DNA of 64,000 nt from Lucinisca nassula (GCA_963580285.1 OY757015.1:128370188-128434187), one strand, 5' to 3'; shown: positions 21,530-32,325, numbered from the stretch's first letter. Program-made: numbers and translations. Notes: generated from the letters alone by a model not told the origin.

Positions 21530-21662
21530 TTTGATTTGAGGTTTAACGTCCCATCAACACTGTGTAGGTCATTTTGGAGACGTTGCTTCCAAGTTTGTGG
21601 GACTTTTACCCGACATTGAGATGAAATGACACCTCAAGCCCTGTTGCCCAATGAAACCAATA
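21530..21662 (-). mobile_element. SINE family V, truncated copy
   Basis: The 3' ~130 bases only, running from GTTTGATTTGAGGTTTAACG to CAATGAAACCAATA, then unrelated sequence. Confidence 0.75.
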
Positions 21663-21779
21663 AAGAAATATAGCATGACAAATACATGTAATAATCGCAT
21701 TACAAATTGACAGATGTTTAATTTACAATATATGCTAAATAAAAGTTGCAGTGTATCATTTGTCTTCAGCATACTTTAT

Positions 21780-22284
21780 GTCCTCCATTTTAACACAAAA
21801 TGGACATTTTCGAAAATCATTAATGTTATATAAATTCTGAAAAGGAATAAGTGTAATTTGAGTTTTAGGTAGGTGCACATAAGATCAAGTTTCCGTCCGT
21901 TTGTCTGCTTGTCCGTTTGTTCGTCCGTCTATGCGTTTACGTTCACGTACTAGCGACAACCCTAAATGTTAACCCTTGAATTTGTGTTCAAAAACAGTAA
22001 ATGATAACGTTTTCTTATTTGTTGTGCATATACTTGAGATCATATGCTCTTGAAATGAGGTCATGTTTTTAACCTTGACCTTTTACATTGACCTTAGCTC
22101 AAACAGGCGGGACACTGCCCTCTGCAAAGCTATTTTTCCTCGCGTGACATCTGAATTGTTTGAATACAGTAAACCATTTCATAGCTAGACAATTGTTGCT
22201 GTCACTATTGAAGCTCATATTGCACGACCCGCAGAAAAAGCGACCGACAGAAGTCGGTTGATTTTCTAAGAGTGCCCTAAAATC
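21780..22284 (+). repeat. Leader region of the 22.3-kb tandem pair
   Basis: Contains CCGTCCGTTTGTCTGCTTG and GACAACCCTAAATGTT (shared with 13.8 kb), TGACCTTTTACATTGACC, and at 22244-22257 a hairpin CCGAC-AGAA-GTCGG directly before the GTCTGTCTGTCCGTCCG tract. Confidence 0.6.
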
Positions 22285-22935
22285 ACCGTGTCATTCTGTC
22301 AGTCTGTCTGTCCGTCCGTAACCCGTTTGTGAAAATTGGTGATAGTGACTTAACCGCATGGAATATTCAAACAATTTTTGGCATACTGATAGATATCAAT
22401 GAGATCTAACCAATGAACTTGCGCAATATTACATTCCATTTAGTATAGCCTCGCCGAGGCGAAAAATGTGAAAATTTGCGAACTGCTTCTCCTCGGAAAC
22501 CGTTGGGCCGATTGAAGTCAAATTTCATATGGAGCCTCTATGGGATGGGGGGAAACAAAATTTGCTCATGGGTTCCAGGTCACATGACCAAAATGGCCGC
22601 CAAGCCATATATGGTCTGTCTGTCTGTCTGTCCGTAACCCGTTTGTGAAAATTGGTGATAGTGACTTAACCGCTTGGAATATTTAAACAATTTTTGGCAT
22701 ACTGATAGATATCAATGAGATCTTACCAATGAACTTGCGAAATATAACATTCCATTTAGTATAGCCTCGCCGAGGCGAAAAATGTGAAAATTTACGAACT
22801 GCTTCTCCTCGGAAACCATTGAGCCGATTAAGGTCAAATTTCATATGGAGCCTCTATGGGATGTGGGAAACCAAAATTTGCTCATGGGGTCCAGTTCACA
22901 TGACCAAAATGGCCGCCAAGCCATATATGGTAAAA
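22285..22935 (+). repeat. Two tandem ~316-bp units
   Basis: AACCCGTTTGTGAAAATTGG starts at about 22320 and again at about 22636. The units agree throughout, including CCTCGCCGAGGCGAAAAATG and ACATGACCAAAATGGCCGCC. A derivative tail with AACCACTGGGCAGATTTCC and GGTTGACCTTGACCTT follows to about 23070. Confidence 0.9.
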
Positions 22936-23746
22936 ACCCTTCAAAAATAGTCTTCTCCAGAACCACTGGGCAGATTTCCACGAAACTTGATAAATAGTAT
23001 CTGGGACGTAGGCCCATCATAAATTGTTAAAATTGTGACCCTGGGTTGACCTTGACCTTCTCTGTACCTAGGTCAAACTTTGACACATATGCGTTTGTAT
23101 TGGAAAAGTGAGAATTCATTTTATCCTGCAAACGATTCAGAATACAGTACTAAAGTATAAGATATATTTTTGATCCTTACGATAACACCGTCTATCATCA
23201 ACACCGGAAATAGAATCCCGGTGAATCGATAAAAATGACTGAAGGATAAGGGGTGCCTCTTGAAAATGGATATTTTTACTGCTTGTAAGTTTTAGTTTTA
23301 GAATACTGTTATCAATATCAGTAGTGGACATAATTTGTTGCTGCTGTGAGAAGTGTTTTGATTATTAAACACACGATCGTGCAATTACAGACCGAATGTT
23401 CGATAGCTGGTACCACGAACTGAATGGATTTTGACAAGTTCCTTGTTGTTATTTTAATGTTTATGCCTTTCTACTGAAGGTTTTCCACTTAATCAGACAG
23501 AACAATGATAAAAAAAATAATTTGCAAAAGAAACTCGCCTCAAACTGTACTTTCAACACAACTGTTTGCCAAAACGAAAATTTACCTGTTGTACGGCGAA
23601 TAGTAGCTTGGTGTACGGCTTATAGCAAATTATTGTAACAGAAAGTGTACGGCGAATAGTTCCATGTTTATAGCTGATAACATTTTAAAAGTAACTCGAC
23701 CGTTCCTAGGGTGCTTCTCATACATCCATGAGGATTGTACTGCTCT
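22936..23746. repeat. Array tail, then a segment sharing its ends with 28.4-28.9 kb
   Basis: About 23179-23235 is the inverse of 28797-28853 (CACCGGAAATAGAATCCCGG), and the GTACGGCGAATAG words at 23590-23665 are the inverse of words at 28380-28400. The material between does not match, so the two loci share both ends but not the middle. Confidence 0.5.
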
Positions 23747-24436
23747 GTATATATGGAAACGGGTCAACTCGGCCTGTAACCAACTCGGCCCCTGAGTCAA
23801 GTCGGCCTCGGGTCAACTCGGCCGGGTCAACTCGGCCTGAATTTGTCAAGCATTACATATGACTAGAAATTATAGTGAATAGGGAATTCTTTTCGTCTTT
23901 TGACCAAAGTTATACTTTCTGAAAATTATCAGTTGGGAATCGTACTTAGCTGCACATTTTCGATCCGCATTGATAAAATAGGTATTTATTTCATATCAAA
24001 TGTATACATTCACATCAAAGGTTAACATTCATTTCGGGTCCGTTTGTTTCTAAATTTGAGTAATTTTCCAGTCTAGTAAAAATACCATACCACATCTTAA
24101 GTAGTTTTTATGACTTATTCTAAATGAGTTTAACCTGCTGTTCACTAATTGATTAGGAATTAGAAATTGATTAGAAATGTTAATGTTGTGTGACAATCCA
24201 ACCTTGCCGTCGAGGTCTGCTGTAAAAGATGTGTGCAATATGAATAAAAATAAAAAGACAGAAAGACGGAAGGACACACATATAAAATAGTATGTAGTAG
24301 CATAACATTTCATTGAGGACACGTCTGTAAAGCTAAATTCATTCTGGGGTCCGACTTGGCCAGGCAGAGTTGACCCGGCCGAGTTGACTCAGGCCGACTT
24401 CACTCAGGGCCGAGTTGACCCGGATTCGTATATATG
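23747..24436. mobile_element. Foldback element with 9-bp target duplication
   Basis: The 9-bp GTATATATG is exact at 23747-23755 and 24428-24436. Inside, ~75-bp inverted arms (about 23760-23832 and 24348-24422) are built from repeated GGGTCAACTCGGCC words. The ~500-bp centre has no recognised coding sequence. A 9-bp duplication is typical of Mutator-like elements; assignment to that superfamily is inference. Confidence 0.85.
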
Positions 24437-24720
24437 ATGAAACGTATGTCTTGTCAAAGTTGGGTGTTATATTTTGTCAAGCATGCTGCTTATGGGTAAC
24501 GAAATGAAAACAATGGTCGGCATGAACTGGGGCTAAATCAAGGGACTCACCTGTCACAACATCTTTATCCAGTGTCATCAGAATTTTAAGACCATATTTT
24601 GCCACATAAGCGTTTTTTTGTGTTAAAAAGAAGTGCGCATTATCAAAACACGCCAGCTCAAAAATAGACGCGTGGAATATGTTCTATAAAAGGGTTAACC
24701 TTTGGAAGCAAATAATACAC
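24437..24720. other. No gene seen
   Basis: No supported feature. Confidence 0.5.
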
Positions 24721-24724
24721 CACA

Positions 24725-25000
24725 TACAGTGAAACTTCGATGACTCGAACACCGGTGTCTCATTAACCATGGTTGATTCGAACTCATTCTTGAGTCCTTA
24801 GAAAAAACTTTCCATAGGGCCTGATAAAACATTGTTAGGGATAACTTCGAACAAATGTTATTGTGAAAAGATATGTTGCGTGTACTCATTAGAATCGCCT
24901 ACACACAGCGTACCTTAATTTAATATAAGCGTTATGCCTCCTGACATAACCCTGTTAATAACCCTCAGAGGCTCGAACTACTACTGTCTCGAACACATTT
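24725..25000. mobile_element. Family E MITE, right end and palindrome arm lost
   Basis: The left end TACAGTGAAACTTCGATGAC begins at a TA (24725). The central palindrome keeps only one arm (GTACTCATTAGAATCGCCT at about 24879-24900). The right part GAGGCTCGAACTACTACTG is present but the terminal bases are not recognisable. Confidence 0.7.
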
Positions 25001-25325
25001 TCACCACATTTTTGGAAAGTTGTGACTTCCCACCCCCCCCCCCCAAAAAAAAAACTACCGATTTGGAACGGTCAACAATAACTTTTAGGGGGCTTAAGTT
25101 ATTTTAACGACATCCAAACCATTACTTTTATTTTACTTGATGATGGGGTATAAAACATGATCATTCTTTTTTTTTTTTTTTTTTTTGTCTGTTGCATGAT
25201 GTTTTTCCTACTTACCATTAATCAACACGTGTATCAAAGAACAAATATAAAAGCCATAATGACTCTTGTCTGACGGCGAACGCAACATTAGTTGAGACTT
25301 TGTGGACCCAACGACAAACATAGAT
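25001..25325. other. Spacer with C/A and T homopolymers
   Basis: C-run plus A-run at 25032-25052 and a T-run at 25168-25187; otherwise featureless. Confidence 0.5.
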
Positions 25326-25329
25326 TTTC

Positions 25330-25640
25330 ACTGCAGTCCTTACGGGCCCTGCCCATCGGGGCTTGGAGAAATAGATTAGGATGCACGGTGCTTCCACGCA
25401 GGACTGAAACTACCGCACGTGAGTACTGGTTAACTTCTTTGATGGACTATGCCAGCCCAGGAAAAGTAGTCCAAGTCAAACCGTCCAGTGCATATAAGCC
25501 CTATTGGTTTCATTGGGCGGCAGGGCTTGAGATGTCATTTTATCTCAATGTCGGGTAAAAGTCCCACAAAATTGGAAGCATCGTCTCCAAAATGACCTAA
25601 ATTGTGTTGACGGGGACGTTAAACCACGACCAAACAAACA
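25330..25640 (+). mobile_element. SINE family V, near full length
   Basis: Starts around GGGCCCTGCCCATCGGGGC and ends in GACGGGGACGTTAAACCAC with a CAAACAAACAAA tail. Confidence 0.8.
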
Positions 25641-25644
25641 AACT

Positions 25645-25800
25645 GCAGTCCTTCGTCCCGCCCATCGGGGCTTGAAGACATAGATTGGGCTGCATGATAC
25701 TTAAACCGCCCACACACGAGTACTGGTAAACAGCTAATCGGCTGTAAGCCTGCCCAGGAAAAGTGGTGTGAGTCTGAACGCTCATGCATATAGCCATATA
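25645..25800 (+). mobile_element. SINE family V, 3'-truncated copy
   Basis: Directly follows the previous copy's tail; it has the 5' half (CCATCGGGGCTTGAAGACAT through GCCTGCCCAGGAAAAG) and then stops, so the pair is an incomplete tandem. Confidence 0.75.
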
Positions 25801-25807
25801 GAGGATA

Positions 25808-26432
25808 TTTGATTTTTTCAGTGTAAGATCGAATTTTATTTCATCGAATGAACACCAAAACTGTTATTTTCATGAGTGAAATAAAATTTGATCTTGCACT
25901 GAAAAAATCAAATTTTCTGTTTCTTACATGCTTCAAAAGGCAATATTTAGCGTCTTTAATGGTGTCGCTCACATTCGGAGAAAATTATCTTTGTTCCTGT
26001 TCGTTTCGCGTCAATTTAGTGGTGTCCATCGTGTTTAGTGGATATACTAGTGGGTGTAAACTGAAAGTTTGCACCTGAGAAATGGCCTGGGATGGTATTA
26101 TTATGAATGATTAATGAAATAATTGAGAGAGTAGTTTTCCAAAGAAGTTGCTGGCAAGTCTAACGTCGCGCGACAAAAGATGTGACGTCAGCGTCATAAA
26201 TGACGTCAGTAACGTCCACGTCACACATGAACGGGCTATGCGTCAATTAGAACACATTTCAGTATTGTTCAGTTATCTGACAAAGATAAAATTAAAATTA
26301 GAGTTAGATTTGAAGAAAAAAGTAGTCCCAAACAGTGAAAAACAAAAAATCGTATTTTCACTGTTTGAAACAGTGAAAATATCGATTTATATTTCACTGA
26401 TAAATCTCTATCATTCATTGAAAAGCATGTAA
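25808..26432. mobile_element. Foldback repeat with two hairpins
   Basis: First hairpin: arms about 25811-25846 and 25873-25909 built around TTTTTTCAGTGTAAGATCG. Second, nested around AACAGTGAAAATATCG, lies at about 26326-26400. Between them sit two TGACGTCA palindromes (about 26181-26210). Flanked by V SINE copies on both sides. No transposase; a composite foldback or satellite-like unit. Confidence 0.55.
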
Positions 26433-26585
26433 GAAATTGGTTTCATTTGGCGGCAGGGGCTAAGATATCATTGCATCTCATTGTCGGGTAAAAGTCCCAC
26501 AAAATTGGAAGCAACGTCTCCAAAATGACCCATATAGTGTTGACGGGGTCGTTAGACTCGAGTCAAATTCAATCAAACAAACAAA
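26433..26585 (+). mobile_element. SINE family V, 5'-truncated copy
   Basis: Begins in TTGGTTTCATTTGGCGGCAG and runs to the CAAACAAACAAAC tail. Confidence 0.8.
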
Positions 26586-26744
26586 CACCTATTAGCTTCA
26601 CATGACTCACATAGTCTAGCCAATTGAGGTATGCCTAGGCAATTGGTATATGTCATTCAACACAAGTAAATTGGACAATGCTTAGCACAACCCAAGGAAT
26701 AAAGCAGTAGAAATGAGTATACTTTAGTAGAAACTTTTTTTTTT
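26586..26744. other. No gene seen
   Basis: Short spacer. Confidence 0.5.
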
Positions 26745-26955
26745 TTATTTGTTTGTTTGAATTGAGGTTTAACGTCCCCATCAATACTATTTAGGTCTTT
26801 TCGGAGACTTTGCCTCCAATTTTGTGAGACTTTTACATACAGAGCCGCCGGACAAATCAAAGGAATTTACATGTAGGGAAGGTCAGATTCGCGACATTTT
26901 GCCTGGACAGACTTTGACACTCTAAGCGGTTTACCAGTAGTCATGCGGTCGATTT
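26745..26955 (-). mobile_element. SINE family V, internally deleted copy
   Basis: Has the tail (GAGGTTTAACGTCCCCATC on plus) and the TCTAAGCGGTTTACCAGTA segment but a shortened middle. Confidence 0.7.
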
Positions 26956-26964
26956 GGAAGTTTG

Positions 26965-27268
26965 ATATTTGATTGATTGATTTGAGGTTTAACGTCCCCG
27001 TCGACACTGTAAAGGTCATTTTGGAGACGTTGCTTCCAATTTTGTGGGACTTTTACCCGACATTGAGATGAAATGACATCTCAAGCCCTGCCGCCCAATG
27101 AAACCAATAGGGTTTATAAGCATGGACGGGCCGACTCGCATCGCTTTACCTGGGCAGGCTTAGATCCTATAAGCAGTTTACCAGTACTCGTGTGCGGGTC
27201 GGTTTCAGCTCTGCGTGGAAGCATCATGCAGCCCATATACTTCTTCAAGCCCCGATGGGCAGGGGCCG
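26965..27268 (-). mobile_element. SINE family V, near full length
   Basis: Complete from tail to the AAGCCCCGATGGGCAGGGGCC 5' region, abutting the tRNA-SINE on its right. Confidence 0.8.
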
Positions 27269-27269
27269 A

Positions 27270-27510
27270 TCTGCATGGAAGTATCATGCAGTGTAATAGC
27301 TCAGCGGTTAATGCGTTTACCTCTGATTTTAGGGGTCTGCGGTTCGATTTGCTGCAGCGGTGATAAAGTTGCGGTGTCCAAACATGCTACACTGGTATCA
27401 TTCGCCGGGATAAATGCCCCAAAATGCACCGTCTATCGGATCGGGACGTTAACTGGATCCCCCTACCCCCGTGCAGGGAGAATCATCCCTTATGCAAGTT
27501 AGAGATCTCT
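27270..27510 (+). mobile_element. tRNA-derived SINE, second family
   Basis: tRNA-like head with ATAGCTCAGCGGTTAATGCG (A box) and GCGGTTCGATTTGC (B box at 27341-27350). The body has ACACTGGTATCATTCGCCGG and the tail-like CGGATCGGGACGTTAACTGG. It is abutted upstream by V SINE sequence with a repeated GCATGGAAGTATCATGCAG-like word. Confidence 0.7.
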
Positions 27511-27615
27511 ACGTAATTACATGACGAGTTTAAACAATAGTTTATTAGTTAACTATACAATCATAACGTGTACTCAACTAATATAACATTGTTTAAACTA
27601 ATCGTGTAATGTAAT
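27511..27615. other. AT-rich spacer with short inverted repeat
   Basis: GAGTTTAAACAATAG and its approximate inverse near 27588-27601; nothing else. Confidence 0.4.
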
Positions 27616-27621
27616 CACAAT

Positions 27622-27876
27622 GATGGTGAGCTCTCAGATCCATTACCTGTGACAAATGGAGTCAAGCAAGGCTGTGTGCTAGCCTAGACACTGTTCAGCA
27701 TGATGTTCGCTGCCATGCTCACAGATGTTTTCCAGGAGGGTGACAACGCCATACCGATTAGGTTTCGCTTTGATGGGAAGCTTTTCAATCTCGGGAGGTT
27801 GCAAGCCAAATCCAAGGTGCAAACAGAGGTGCTAGAGGAGTTCGTCATTGGAGATGACATGGCACAAGGTGCATAA
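27622..27876 (+). pseudogene. LINE reverse transcriptase fragment (motifs B to C)
   Basis: The 85-codon frame with one internal TAG contains LPVTNGVKQGCVLA, a stop, TLFSMMFAAMLTDVFQEGD, then RFRFDGKLFNLGRLQAKS and EFVIGDDMAQGA. This is the motif B (GVKQGCVLAPTLF) to motif C (FADD) span of a non-LTR RT distinct from the 61.8-kb family. The catalytic F-A-D-D has become I-G-D-D. Truncated at both ends; the following TAATGGCCAATTATGTCCG resembles the LINE tail at 5.75 kb. Confidence 0.85.
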
Positions 27877-27975
27877 TTACTGTGTAGGTTTTCATCCTGC
27901 AGATCTGGGGTATGCGTAATGTACACAAGACAGTAATGGCCAATTATGTCCGATCGCAGTAGTGGTTATAGGGGT

Positions 27976-28095
27976 ACTAAACGGCCCAGTCAACACTATT
28001 TAGGTCATTTTACTGAACAGTTTACCTAGCCACCCTTCTCCTGTGCAGGCTTATACGTAAGCGGTTATACTCTTCTTGAATCAGCGGAAGGGAGA
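27976..28095 (-). mobile_element. Fragment of the 7.9-kb-type SINE
   Basis: Has AAACGGCCCAGTCAACACTA, the CTTATACGTAAGCGGTTATA-like region and GAATCAGCGGAAGGGAG, matching the inverse of the SINE at 7917-8265. Confidence 0.6.
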
Positions 28096-28166
28096 AAATG
28101 AAGGAGATAATGACCGAAGAAAAGATTTCATGATCAATTTCCTCCACAACAGTGTTGCTGTTGGAC

Positions 28167-28265
<99 letters not shown>
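28167..28265 (+). repeat. AGAT tetranucleotide microsatellite, ~25 units
   Basis: Nearly perfect for 99 bases. Long minus-strand frames of repeated Ser-Ile-Tyr-Leu are translations of this repeat. Confidence 0.98.
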
Positions 28266-29040
28266 ATCTCCATGATCCGTTGGTCGGGGCAAGCATATAT
28301 ACCCTTAAAGTTGGGTAAAAAACGGAAATGGTCCATCATTGGCATTTAACAGTTAAGAATACAGGGGTAGCCATATCTATTCGCCGTACCCTTTTTTGGC
28401 TATATTCCGTACAACTACCTGGTTGTAAACAGCTAAACGCCGTACACATGGATTTTTGGTTTTTAATAAATACGCTTAGTGTATGATAAAATCATGACCA
28501 GAGAAACTTTTCAGATACTAGCCATTATAAACAGAAACAGGTGAAAGAAAGTTTAAGCGGAAATAAATCAAGAAATTATGAAATCTGTAACCTATTTTCG
28601 AAAATGCTGGTCTTCACCCAGTACCAAGTATCGTTAAACTTGTGTTTCTGACTTTAAATCGATACATACAGCATAGAAAAACGCATAAAATCTTGCAGAA
28701 ATCCCTCTGTTATTTCAAGGAAATAAATTTACACTTCGCGGGCAGAAAATAGATAAGAAATAAAGGCTACACTCACCGTGTTCCATGCCTACTTCCGGTT
28801 TCAATCGATTCACCGGGATTCTATTTCCGGTGTAGATGATAGACGGTGGATAAGGCGCATTTATTGGGGGAACCGTTTTAGGTCCAGGTCACATGACCAA
28901 AATGACCGCCATACCCATATATGGTAACACTCATAAAGCTAAAAGCATCCGGCGGGTCGTGCACTTCAGCTGAAGTACTGGTTTCTAAACAACCTTCCAA
29001 TTAAATCTACGCCGCATATCTTTTTTAAAGATATTTCTTG
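28266..29040. repeat. Segment sharing its ends with 23.2-23.7 kb, inverted
   Basis: ATTCGCCGTACCC (28380) and CACCGGGATTCTATTTCCGG (28811) are inverted matches to the 23-kb locus. The 330-bp middle is unrelated. A stretch at 28868-28930 echoes the CACATGACCAAAATGACCGCC words of the 22.3-kb units. Confidence 0.5.
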
Positions 29041-29049
29041 TTTTAATTG

Positions 29050-29330
29050 TTTTGTTTGTTTGATTATAGGTTTAACGTCCCCGTCAACACTGTTGCTTCC
29101 AATTTTGAGGGACGTTTACCAGACATTGGGGGAAATGACATCTCAAGTCCTGTCGCCCAATGATACCAATAGGGTTTATAAGCATGGACGGTCCGACTCG
29201 CACTGCTTTGCCTTGGCAGGCTTAGATACTCTAAGCGGTTTACCAGTACTCGTGTGCGGGTCGGTTTCAGCTCTGCGTGGAATCATCATGCAGCCCATAT
29301 ATTTCTTCAAGCCCCGATGGACGGGGCCGT
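29050..29330 (-). mobile_element. SINE family V, copy with small deletion
   Basis: Lacks ~20 bases after CCCCGTCAACACTG but is otherwise collinear to the GCCCCGATGGACGGGGCC end. Confidence 0.8.
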
Positions 29331-29454
29331 GCTAACATTGTTTAGCAAACATTTTCATATTTGCAATGTCCAATGATCACACAATTTAATGATGCGTTAA
29401 CTTACGACATCGTTAGTTTTGAACAACTGACCATAGGTCGCAGGCATCACGAAA

Positions 29455-29955
29455 GCACGCCTTTATAATTCTGATCCCCTGTAACCCCATTTTATGTAGT
29501 AAAACTGGAGTTCACGGGGGTATAAATTATTGTTCTTACTTCTGCTCAAGAAATCTATGTTGGTACGCGTTAGAACCGCCTCATCGAGTTAGTTCCAACG
29601 AGTACCTACAATCTATGTTTTGAGCAGACATAAGAAACATATCGGGTTTTAAGGGGAATGGGAAACACCTTCAGGGGAGGGAACTCCTGCAAAAGTATTT
29701 TTGTCTCCCTTGTCTATAAGGGTCAACTCTTAAAGGAAAAAACTTGCTCCTCAGGAGCAAATTCTTTCCTTTAAGCGTAGATCCCGTTTTCAGTGGGATA
29801 GGGCTTATAGAAAAGTGAACAGGAAGTCCTGAAAGTTGTCTCCCTTTCAAAAATGGTTGCAAAAATCTGTCAGGTGTTCCCATTCCCCTTAAATTGAAAA
29901 TTCATATGTTTTTGGTGGTAATATTCCTAATATATTTGAATAACCGTGTTTTGTA
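29455..29955. mobile_element. Family D MITE interrupted by a piggyBac-type MITE
   Basis: The left part 29455-29648 has the CGAAAGCACGCCTTTATAAT end and the central palindrome (GCGTTAGAACCGCCTCATCG at about 29576-29596, right arm diverged). The right part 29893-29955 has TTTTTGGTGGTAATATTC and a decayed end. The interruption at TTAA shows the D copy is older than the 29649 insertion. Confidence 0.75.
29649..29892 (-). mobile_element. piggyBac-type MITE, TTAA-flanked, copy 2
   Basis: TTAA at 29649-29652 and 29889-29892; inverted ends GGGGAATGGGAA(A)CACCT. An interior hairpin with CTTGCTCCTCAGGAGCAA lies near 29742-29760. Opposite in orientation to copy 1. Confidence 0.85.
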
Positions 29956-31180
29956 ATTGGTAATGAGTGGTTGTATCCATACTAAGCGGTATACTGGCAA
30001 CCACTCAAATTGAAACTTTGCATTTTTTGCCATGGTCTGAAAATATGCATGTGATTTTTGCATTATCGTCACATTTAACTTTTGCCATTTTTTTGGCTTT
30101 TGATATTTTTTTGGCTTTTGATCCTAGCCAATATTTGTGTTTAAATTCTATAAAAGTGCATTATAGTGGGTACCAAATGGTTATAGCTAAAATCCTGATG
30201 TTCCATTTTTAGCATCTGCATGGAAAAATAACAGACCCGTATTCTTTCCCTTTTCCGTCAAGGTACTCCTTGCGGAGTTATTTCCCCTTATCTCCTTTTT
30301 TTTGGATCGGGCATTTGACGTTATACAGTTCGCAACGGCTTATACAGTTTTAGTCCGATCAATTTGAAACTTTGCAGGCATATTTATTATTGTCTACAAA
30401 TGTGCATGTGATTTTGGCATCACCATGAATTCAATTTTAGGTACTTTGTTCGACGGTTGAACTTAGCCAATCTCTGGATTTAAATTCTACAAATGTGCAT
30501 TATAGTGGGCATCAAATGGTTATAGCTAGAATCCTCAATTTTCATATATACCATCTGTATGAAAAAAAAGCGTACCCGTATTATTTCCTTTTTCCCTGTT
30601 GGGGTTCTCCTTCCGGAATTATTACCCCTTTTCCCATCTTTTGGCTTTGGCATTTGACGGTATACATTGGTTACTCTGTGTGCCCAGTTTCTCATGCAGT
30701 TAGGCCTTCATGCGGACTGAACAAATTTTGTCTAAATCGCGACAGAAGTAAGGGCGAGGATTGTGGTCACGTAAAGTCGATTTGCCCCCCCCCCCCCTCC
30801 GCCGCTGGAGTTCGTTTCCGCTGACCGTTCTTCTGTCGCGGTTTATCTTTAGGTGTTTGTGTCGCTTGTATTATTTAGTTTTGGATAGCCTATTGGCCAT
30901 TTTGTGGGAAAGTAACTGTCCTTTTGGCTTTCCGCTATTGATGTTTCCATTAGGGTGTGTTGTTTTATGTTTGTCTTTCTTTCCCTTTGGTGTCTCTGCT
31001 GTGAGCTGTGGGTTTGAGTGTATCGATTCCTGATCATTGCTTCCACTTCTATTCTATACTGATCGATTCGAAACTTTGCAGATATTTACGTCATTGAATG
31101 TAGATGTGCATATAATTTAGGCAATATCATCAATTAAATTTTTGTCACTTTTTCGACTTTTGATCATAGCCATTTGTATA
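29956..31180 (+). repeat. Tandem ~340-bp units, about 2.5 copies, interrupted by a P insertion
   Basis: GTGCATTATAGTGGG recurs at about 30157 and 30495, and CGAAACTTTGCAG-like words at about 30009, 30368 and 31068. The third unit resumes at about 31055 after the P repeat (30697-31052). Confidence 0.8.
30697..31052 (+). mobile_element. P repeat, 3' portion
   Basis: Runs from GGCCTTCATGCGGACTGAAC to CGATTCCTGATCATTGC and CACTTCT. The C-run at 30786-30798 replaces the usual short CCCCCAG. The frame ILWESNCPFGFPLLMFPL is open here, as in the 34-kb and 36-kb copies. Confidence 0.8.
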
Positions 31181-31215
31181 GCCCCGCTTTGAAAAAGTGC
31201 GGCTATACTGCATTT
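31178..31215 (+). repeat. Hairpin heading the 31.2-kb array
   Basis: GTATAGCCCCGC and its inverse GCGGCTATAC enclose a ~10-base loop; the tandem section begins just after. Confidence 0.75.
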
Positions 31216-31229
31216 GTCATGTCTATCTG

Positions 31230-31880
31230 TGATCCCGTGATTCCGTGACTGAAAAACAAAATGCATTTTCCTTAATAATTTTTATGTTTGTGGCCCTACT
31301 TCAATGACACTTAAACTACACTTGGTTTCTTAGGTATGGAAGGTTTAGCAGCAGAAAAATGATTAAGAGTCCATAACTCTAAGAGTTATGTCTCTTGATA
31401 GATTTTCATATGTTTAAATGCATTTTGCTTAACCACTTTGATACTTGGGGTCCTACTGCAATGAAAATCATACTGCACTTGGTCGGTAAGTTCATGAAGG
31501 TGTGCTAGTAGATTAGTGACCAAGGGAGCATCACTCTTGGAGTTATGTCCCTTTGTAGATTTTGCACATTTCCCAGGAACTATGGAACCTAGACAGGTGA
31601 AACCTTGTATAAACATGGACAATCACTGGAAGAAGTTTGTATACCTGGATAGTGTCAATGGTTCTTAACTCTTTGAGATATGTCCCTTGATTAGTTTTCC
31701 ATTTTTGCCAGTCTTGAATTTTTTGTATCAGATTTCTCAGGAACTATAAAATCTAGAAAAGTGAATGTATGTACAAAGATAGACAATGACTGTATATACC
31801 GGAATAGGGGCCAATGGTCCATAACTGTTGGATTTATGTCCCTTGGTAGGTTTTCAATAAATTCAAATACATTTTGTTCA
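31230..31880 (+). repeat. Tandem array, ~155-bp unit, about four copies
   Basis: TTATGTCYCTTGRTAG-like words recur near 31387, 31543, 31679 and 31837 with AGGAACTATGGAACCTAGA variants between. Confidence 0.75.
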
Positions 31881-32325
31881 TTATGTCTCCCGGGGACATA
31901 TTGCTTTTAGTGGGGATCCGGTCGGCGTATGTGTCGGCGTAACACTCCTTTGTGTGCAAGATATCTCATAAACTACTGGGTGGATTTTAATCAAATTTGC
32001 ATGGATATACCATTGGGACAGGGTGAAGAACTGATTACGTAGCGTGACCTTGACCTTATTTGAAGATCACAGCCGTGCTTAATAGTTCAAATTCTGTCGG
32101 TGTATGCATCGGCGTGACACTGTCTTGTGTGAAAGAAAGTTCATGAACAACTACGTGAATTTAATAAAATTTGTATGTATATACCATTGGGACAGGATGA
32201 AGAACTTATTAGGTTTCGGTGACCTTGACATTATTTTCAAGGTCACAGCTGTGCTCAATAGGTCCATTTCAGACCAAGCTTAGGTTGTGTGTAGCATATC
32301 TCATGAACCGTATGTGATGAAGAAT
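31881..32325 (+). repeat. Second short array, ~190-bp unit, two copies, with own hairpin
   Basis: The hairpin ATGTCTCCCGGGGACAT at about 31885 leads. ATATACCATTGGGACAGG starts at about 32005 and again at about 32186; CGGCGTRTGTGTCGGCGT-type words precede each. Units contain GTGACCTTGAC. Confidence 0.75.

Noticed and set aside
22285..22935. CRISPR-like array
   Set aside because: Two 316-bp units without spacers in an animal genome; ordinary tandem repeat.
24050..24322. 90-codon minus-strand frame inside the 9-bp-TSD foldback, considered as a transposase piece
   Set aside because: No DDE or zinc-finger motif, low complexity hydrophobic sequence; too short to support.
28022..28345. Repeated Ser-Ile-Tyr-Leu proteins on the minus strand
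   Set aside because: Direct translation of the AGAT microsatellite.
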